From positions 105,001-141,744 of the forward strand of contig JAQGDQ010000324.1 in assembly GCA_030141605.1 (NCBI GenBank): a DNA stretch of 36,744 bases, read 5' to 3'. Shown piece after piece: positions 32,840 to 36,744 of the stretch; position 1 is the stretch's first letter; every line of letters starts with the position of its first letter. Under the pieces are notes generated by a model. The model saw only the letters and a program-made list of their open reading frames with translations, had not been told where the DNA came from and searched no databases. The translations under genes and the position numbers were made by a program. This DNA is from Tubiluchus corallicola (lineage: Eukaryota > Priapulida > Priapulimorpha > Priapulimorphida > Tubiluchidae).

Positions 32840-33030
32840 TTTAGCGCTTTTTAGCTTGCTCCAGAGTGTCTGGCATCTTATGCTCTCATTTTGTTGTTTG
32901 CAATATCCAAGTAGGAAGCTCAGAATCATAAGTAACCTAGGACTAAACTATGTAACCCTTGGTAATGAGTTTGGAATTTTATGATTGCACAATAGAAGAA
33001 TTGATGCTAGTTTAATGTAGTTTGTAGCAA
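32840..33030 (-). repeat. Inverted copy of the array upstream region
   Basis: Read on the minus strand this gives the same order of blocks found upstream of A, B, D and E: ATAAAAT-CCAAACTCATTACC, TAGGTTACTTATGATTCTGAG, TTGGATATTGCAAACAACAAAATGAGA and CAGACACTCTGGAGCAAGCTAAAAAGC. It lies ~400 bases from the direct copy at 33440-33610. Confidence 0.75.
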
Positions 33031-33164
33031 GTGCAAGACCTTGTGCATTTTCTTAATATTTAAACGACTTAATAGTGCCTGTTAGTTTAACAGAGTTTAA
33101 TAGAGAAGACCATAAAAGTTATTCATATTACAGAAATTTATACAGCAAATTTATAAGTAGTGAT

Positions 33165-33300
33165 ACAGCTGGATGGTGGTATCACTTTTCTAGGCAAGAC
33201 CTGGAATGAGTTGTCATGGTGAGAACAAATTAGAAATTACTGTTGTTCAATTATGATGTAATCAGATTCTATTGTGTTTCTTAATTTATCGTTTGATATA
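33165..33300 (+). pseudogene. Relic promoter fragment (copy Y)
   Basis: AAATTAGAAATTACTGTTGTTCAATTATGATGTAATCAGATTC resembles the CRE-like promoter block of C and X but lacks the downstream leader, ATG and donor. It is cut off at about 33290. Confidence 0.5.
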
Positions 33301-33705
33301 TTTCGTGTGATTGTAATATGCATATATGTGTTTGTCAATCCTGTATTTTACAGAAATCTCTATTTCTCATAGAAGATTTTAATCAAAGTTATAGTCGATA
33401 GCAAGTACAAACTACCGGATACTAGTATCAATTCTTCTATTGTGCTGTGATAAAATGCTAAACTCGTTACCAAATATTACATCGTTCATTGCTAAGTTAC
33501 CTAAGATTCTGGACTTCCTACTTGGATATTTCAAACAGCAAAATGAGAGCATGATATGCCAGACACTTTCTGGAGCAAGCTAAAAGCCCTAAAATAACTT
33601 GCTAAGGGACTGAAAATTAGTATTGTTCAAATGTGAGGTCATCAAGTTAAAATGTCATTCTTAATTTGTTATCTGAAGGAAGGGTACGAGCTGGACTAGT
33701 AAGAA

Positions 33706-34033
33706 ATGGATCGTAAGTAACATTACCTGTCAGCTTCACTATATTTATTATTGTTTACTTAGTCAAGTCTACCTTGTCTAATAATTTTGCTAACCTCATC
33801 TTTGTCACTTGTACATCTACAGAGCCACAAGTTATTATTTCACAACTAGTTTCAGAAATAGTTTTCACTTTGCAGGACTAAGATCTTCCCGTAGTTCCAG
33901 GAGCAGATGTTCCAGGGGAAGATGGAAGTGACCACAAAAGCGCCACCGTAGTCGAAGTGGCAGATCAAGAGCTAGAAGATCCCGAAGTCGTGGAAGAAGC
34001 AAGAGTAAGAACAGGCAGGGCCAAACCACGTAG
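33706..34033 (+). pseudogene. RS-rich protein, copy D, nonsense codon and lost tail
   Basis: Predicted join 33706-33712 and 33876-34033. Exon 1 ATGGATC and the donor are intact, and the intron is 163 nt. The frame reads Met-Asp-Arg-Leu-Arg, then SSRSSRSRCSRGRWK, and stops at TGA 33929-33931 (TCA in A, B, C and E). Beyond it the same frame stays open and recognisable (RSRSGRSRARRSRSRGRSKS) to a TAG at 34031. There the tail is Gln-Gly-Gln-Thr-Thr with no Cys. From ~34070 the sequence is unit-start DNA rather than an array 3' UTR, so the original tail and 3' end were removed by recombination. The acidic frame is also closed (TAA at the second codon after the main acceptor). Confidence 0.75.
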
Positions 34034-34581
34034 GGACGGAGACATAATTCCATTTGTCACACCTCCTGCTGTTGTGGATTTTTACACCAGCCTGCTGTTG
34101 TGTGGATTGATAGTTGCAACAGTTCATTTTTCTTTAACTTTCATTGTGTTTTCGTTTAATAATAAGTTATAAGTTATATGTTAAACAATCTAAAATCCAT
34201 GTGAGTGGCTCTCTTTGCCAAGAACCAAAGTGGTAACGGTACTGTTACTTAATCTGATCAGGTACATACTTTGCTTAACCATCAGGAGATCGGTTCAACT
34301 GGTCTATAAAAGAATATAAAACAAGTACTACTACATGTAAGCATGTCCACTGGATGTGTAAAACAAAGAAATCAAGCTAGGTATGAAGATTTGCTAATCA
34401 CATAAATGTAATTTGCTTATGTACCTTTCCTCATACAAAATAGTACATAATGTGTCTGCTACGTTCCTTTTTTCATGTGCAGTTTTTCTTAAATTACAAG
34501 CTACTTAACTGCCTTTGATGGATACAACAATTGTTTAATACTCCAGCACTAATTTTTACTAATGCATATATTACAGGATGT

Positions 34582-34716
34582 CTAGTTCTCATAGAAGAAT
34601 TTAAACTGCACTTATAGTTTATTGCAACTACATCTGTGACAACTGCAAACTCTAATTCTCATAGAAGAATTTAAACTGCACTTATAGTTTATTGCAACTA
34701 CATATGTGCCAACTGC
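34582..34716. repeat. 66-bp internal tandem duplication upstream of copy E
   Basis: The block TTCTCATAGAAGAATTTAAA through TTGCAACTACAT-TGTG-CAACTGCAAA occurs twice in direct succession, but once at 28867-28927 upstream of copy B. It happened after B and E separated. Confidence 0.9.
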
Positions 34717-34930
34717 AAATTGCGGGAAATCTGTATTAGATGTTCTATTTAATCTGTTGCACTGTCATAAAATAATAAACTCGTTACCAAGGATAAAGCG
34801 GTTAGTAGTAGGTTACCTAGGATTTGGGTTTCTTGGATACTGCAAACAGCAAAATGAGACCATAAGGTGCCAGGCACTCATCAAATTTAAGAATCATTCC
34901 TGAAGGAAGGGTACAAGCTGGACTTGTGAA

Positions 34931-35279
34931 ATGGATCGTAAGTAACATTACCTGTTAGCTTTACTACTTTGAATACCTAATATAAGCTTGTCTATTTGCT
35001 AACTTTATCGTTGTCACTTGTACACTTACAGAAGCACAAGTTATTAAATTCACAACTACTTTCAGAACGTGTTTTTGGTTTGCAGGACCAAGATCTGCCA
35101 GTAGTTCCAGGAGGAGACGTTCTAGGGGAAGAAGGAAGTCACTACAAAGGCGCCGCCGCAGTCAAAGTGGCAGATCCAGAACTAGAAGATCTCAAAGTCG
35201 TAGAAAAAGCAAGAGCAGAATAAGCCAGGCCAGGCCAGGTACGAAGCCAGGAGGAATATCAAATTGCAAAGTACAGTAG
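34931..35279 (+). CDS. RS-rich protamine-like protein, copy E (66 aa, CaaX end CKVQ)
   Basis: Predicted join 34931-34937 and 35086-35279, with the same exon and intron lengths as copy B (148-nt intron). The protein matches copy B except at a few residues: SSSRRRR for SSSSRRR, RRKSLQ for RRRSPQ, and RISQARPG for RIRKARPG. It ends in the same Cys-Lys-Val-Gln. The change GAATACGCAAGG to GAATAAGCCAGG puts a stop in the acidic frame but only substitutes residues in the RS frame, which supports the RS frame as the coding one. An AATAAA lies at 35606-35611. Downstream of about 35530 the flank resembles 27.55-28.4 kb rather than the flank of copy B. Confidence 0.72.
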
Positions 35280-35605
35280 AAAAGAATGGAACCTAAAAGA
35301 GCCTAAATACCTAAACCAGTCATACCATTTTGCCAAGTGATTCCATCTGCAAAAATTGGACATAGTTGTAAATATGCGGTTTTTCCCAATATATTTGCTT
35401 GCAAGAAAGAGTGACAAAAAATTCATTTGTTTCACCCATGAAATAGTGTGCGGTCCAGTGCTGAGAAAAGTAACACAAAAGTTTATTCAAGATGCGATAA
35501 GCACTTCTATACACGACAGACAGTGTACTTATGGACATAGATGTGGCTTTTGTTTGAAAATAAGAAACAGGTACTACGTTTAAATTCATAAAATGCAGAA
35601 TGATG

Positions 35606-35611
35606 AATAAA
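35606..35611 (+). terminator. Poly(A) signal of copy E
   Basis: AATAAA in GATGAATAAAGAA, ~330 bases past the stop and at the same relative position as the signal in the orphan 3' end (27612-27617). Confidence 0.65.
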
Positions 35612-36094
35612 GAATTCTTTATCGAAACTTGTTATAAGTTTTTGATTTTTAATTCATGTATCTGATCTGTTTATTATTACCTGTATTGAATAATATGTGC
35701 AAATAGACGTGTATCTAGCCAATAATGTCTCTTTCTATTTTATTTCCAACATTTCTGCATGCAAGGAATTTGGGCAACTGTTCCAGTGAGCAATTATAGT
35801 CATCGATAAAGTTCTAAATTTTGTTTGTTACCTAATCGTGCATTCACGTGATAAAAATACTGTAAAAGCCACTAGAATTCTGGTGAGTAATATTATTTAC
35901 GGGTATTTTCACGTACACCGTATTTCATTTAGGTCAAATTGTCACCACCCAGTGGGTGATCTAGAGAGCAAACAGAACAGAAACCAAAGCAAAGATTCAT
36001 CACCACGAATATTGGTTGCATTTAGTATGAAACAAACTGACCCCAATTTAGAACAAGCCAAAAGCAAATGGGAAAAGTGTTATAGCTTATTCAC

Positions 36095-36240
36095 ATTTAA
36101 TGGCACGTTCAGGCTAGCGAGTTTTCTGTCATGGCAAACTCGCAAGTGTGAACTGCTTTGCGAGTTAATGGCAGCAAGTTGTTGCGAACTCTCCGCAGTT
36201 GATGCGTGTTACTGTCTAGTGTGAACCCCTCGTAGATACA
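36095..36240 (+). mobile_element. Repeat family R2, copy 4 (in array)
   Basis: GGCACGTTCAGGCTAGCGAG, CGCAAGTGTGAACTGCTTTG and TTACTGTCTAGTGTGAACCC. It occupies the same place in the unit as the 28.1-kb copy. The plus-strand frame at 35838-36224 crosses it and is not a gene. Confidence 0.65.
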
Positions 36241-36404
36241 AAAAATGAGAGCGATACTACGGCGCATGTGTTAGAAAGTGGGATGCTGAGTCGTCCAACT
36301 AATTTTAATGTTGTCCACAGCTTTAAATGGAAACACAATTAAATCTGAAGAAGCAGATCATTTTCGAGAAGTAATTAGTTATATTAAACTAGCAATGGAG
36401 AAGA

Positions 36405-36744
36405 GAAAATGAAGAAGCATTTCTTCCATACACCAAAGACAGTATGCTTATGGACATTTAAATCAGTTAAAGATGTGACTTCTGTTTTAAAATAGAAACC
36501 ATGAACTACACTTAAGTTTATAAAACATAGAATAATAAATGAAAAATGGAACTTGTTGTTATAAATTTCTGATTTTTAACTCATATATCTGATCTGTTTA
36601 TACTTACCAGTAGGAAAGCCAGTAATGGCTGTTTTTGCTTGGTTGCAGAAAATTCTGACTTTTTGTCCATTTCTTTGTTTTTTACTTTTTTTATTTCCAA
36701 CATCTCAGCCTACAAGGAATTTGTCAACTATTCAATTTAGGAGA
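36405..36744 (+). pseudogene. Orphan 3' end of a further array unit, cut by the window
   Basis: ACAGTATGCTTATGGACATTTAAATCAGTTAAAGATG and the following AATAAATGA, TATCTGATCTGTTTAT and TGACTTTTTGTCCATTTCTTTG match the 3' flank of copy A (26665-26960). No exon precedes it here. Confidence 0.65.

Larger units (their letters stand above)
25108..36744 (+). repeat. Degenerating tandem array of RS-rich CaaX-tailed genes
   Basis: Unit-start sequence (GTTGCAACAGTTCATTTTTC, then a block with ATATTAAACAATCTAAAATCC and GTGAGTGGCTCTCTTTGCCA) appears at about 25115-25225, 28437-28470 and 34105-34225. Full or partial genes occur at 26.0, 29.1, 30.75, 31.1, 33.7 and 34.9 kb. Orphan 3' ends lie at 27.35-27.65 and 36.4-36.6 kb. 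An inverted upstream fragment lies at 32.84-33.03 kb. Spacing is irregular (about 1.2-3.1 kb), the R2 repeat is embedded in some units, and the array is cut by the window edge. Confidence 0.85.

Noticed and set aside
35838-36224. 128-residue plus-strand open frame
   Set aside because: It crosses array flank and an R2 repeat, has no domain, and the homologous region at 27.9-28.3 kb is not open in the same way.
25108-36744. CRISPR-like or satellite array
   Set aside because: The repeated units are kilobase-sized with intron-exon structure, irregular spacing and gene remnants, so this is a duplicated gene family.

Overview
This looks like nuclear DNA from an animal, probably an aquatic invertebrate. 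It is AT-rich, with spliced genes carrying GT-AG introns, metazoan-only protein families (a Gremlin-type cystine-knot antagonist, a two-domain small heat shock protein), long microsatellites and many short non-autonomous DNA transposons. Two-domain small heat shock proteins are known from flatworms and, as I recall, tunicates. That is a hint only, and I do not assign a phylum.

Layout. 0.4-2.3 kb (minus strand): a Gremlin-like secreted BMP antagonist whose initiator ATG appears to be the last codon of a separate upstream exon. 3-6 kb: simple-sequence DNA, namely a CAA/CAG tract, a ~950-bp TAAGG pentamer array, and an uninterrupted TTA tract of ~127 units followed by a CATTGT hexamer. 7.36-8.42 kb (plus): a single-exon type II membrane glycosyltransferase-like gene with a TA-flanked MITE starting a few bases after its stop. 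8.9-11.2 kb: a repeat cluster with a ~0.7-kb fold-back element and a TTAA-flanked MITE. 12.8-17.8 kb (minus): two intronless small heat shock protein genes, head to tail, each with a TATA-type box and perfect heat-shock elements just upstream. The second has two alpha-crystallin domains. 17.8-25 kb: no gene recognised, but several MITEs with identifiable target-site duplications.

25.1-36.7 kb: the most unusual part, a degenerating tandem array of small two-exon genes on the plus strand, running off the right edge. Each has a 7-nt first coding exon (ATGGCTC or ATGGATC), a ~150-nt intron, and a second exon encoding an Arg/Ser-rich, protamine-like protein of 66-72 residues. Four copies are intact (A, B, C, E). 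One carries a nonsense codon and has lost its tail (D). Further exon, promoter and 3'-end fragments lie between them.

All intact copies, despite very different tails, end in Cys-x-aliphatic-x (CTLL, CKVQ, CNIS, CKVQ), a CaaX-type prenylation motif. The proteins could therefore be lipid-anchored polybasic or RS proteins rather than ordinary protamines. A second splice acceptor exactly 20 nt upstream of the main one is kept in every copy and would put the same exon into an acidic reading frame. The promoters of several copies share a CRE/AP-1-like TGATGTCATCA motif. The array shows ongoing unequal exchange: copies B and E are nearly identical, but their 3' ends have different neighbours.
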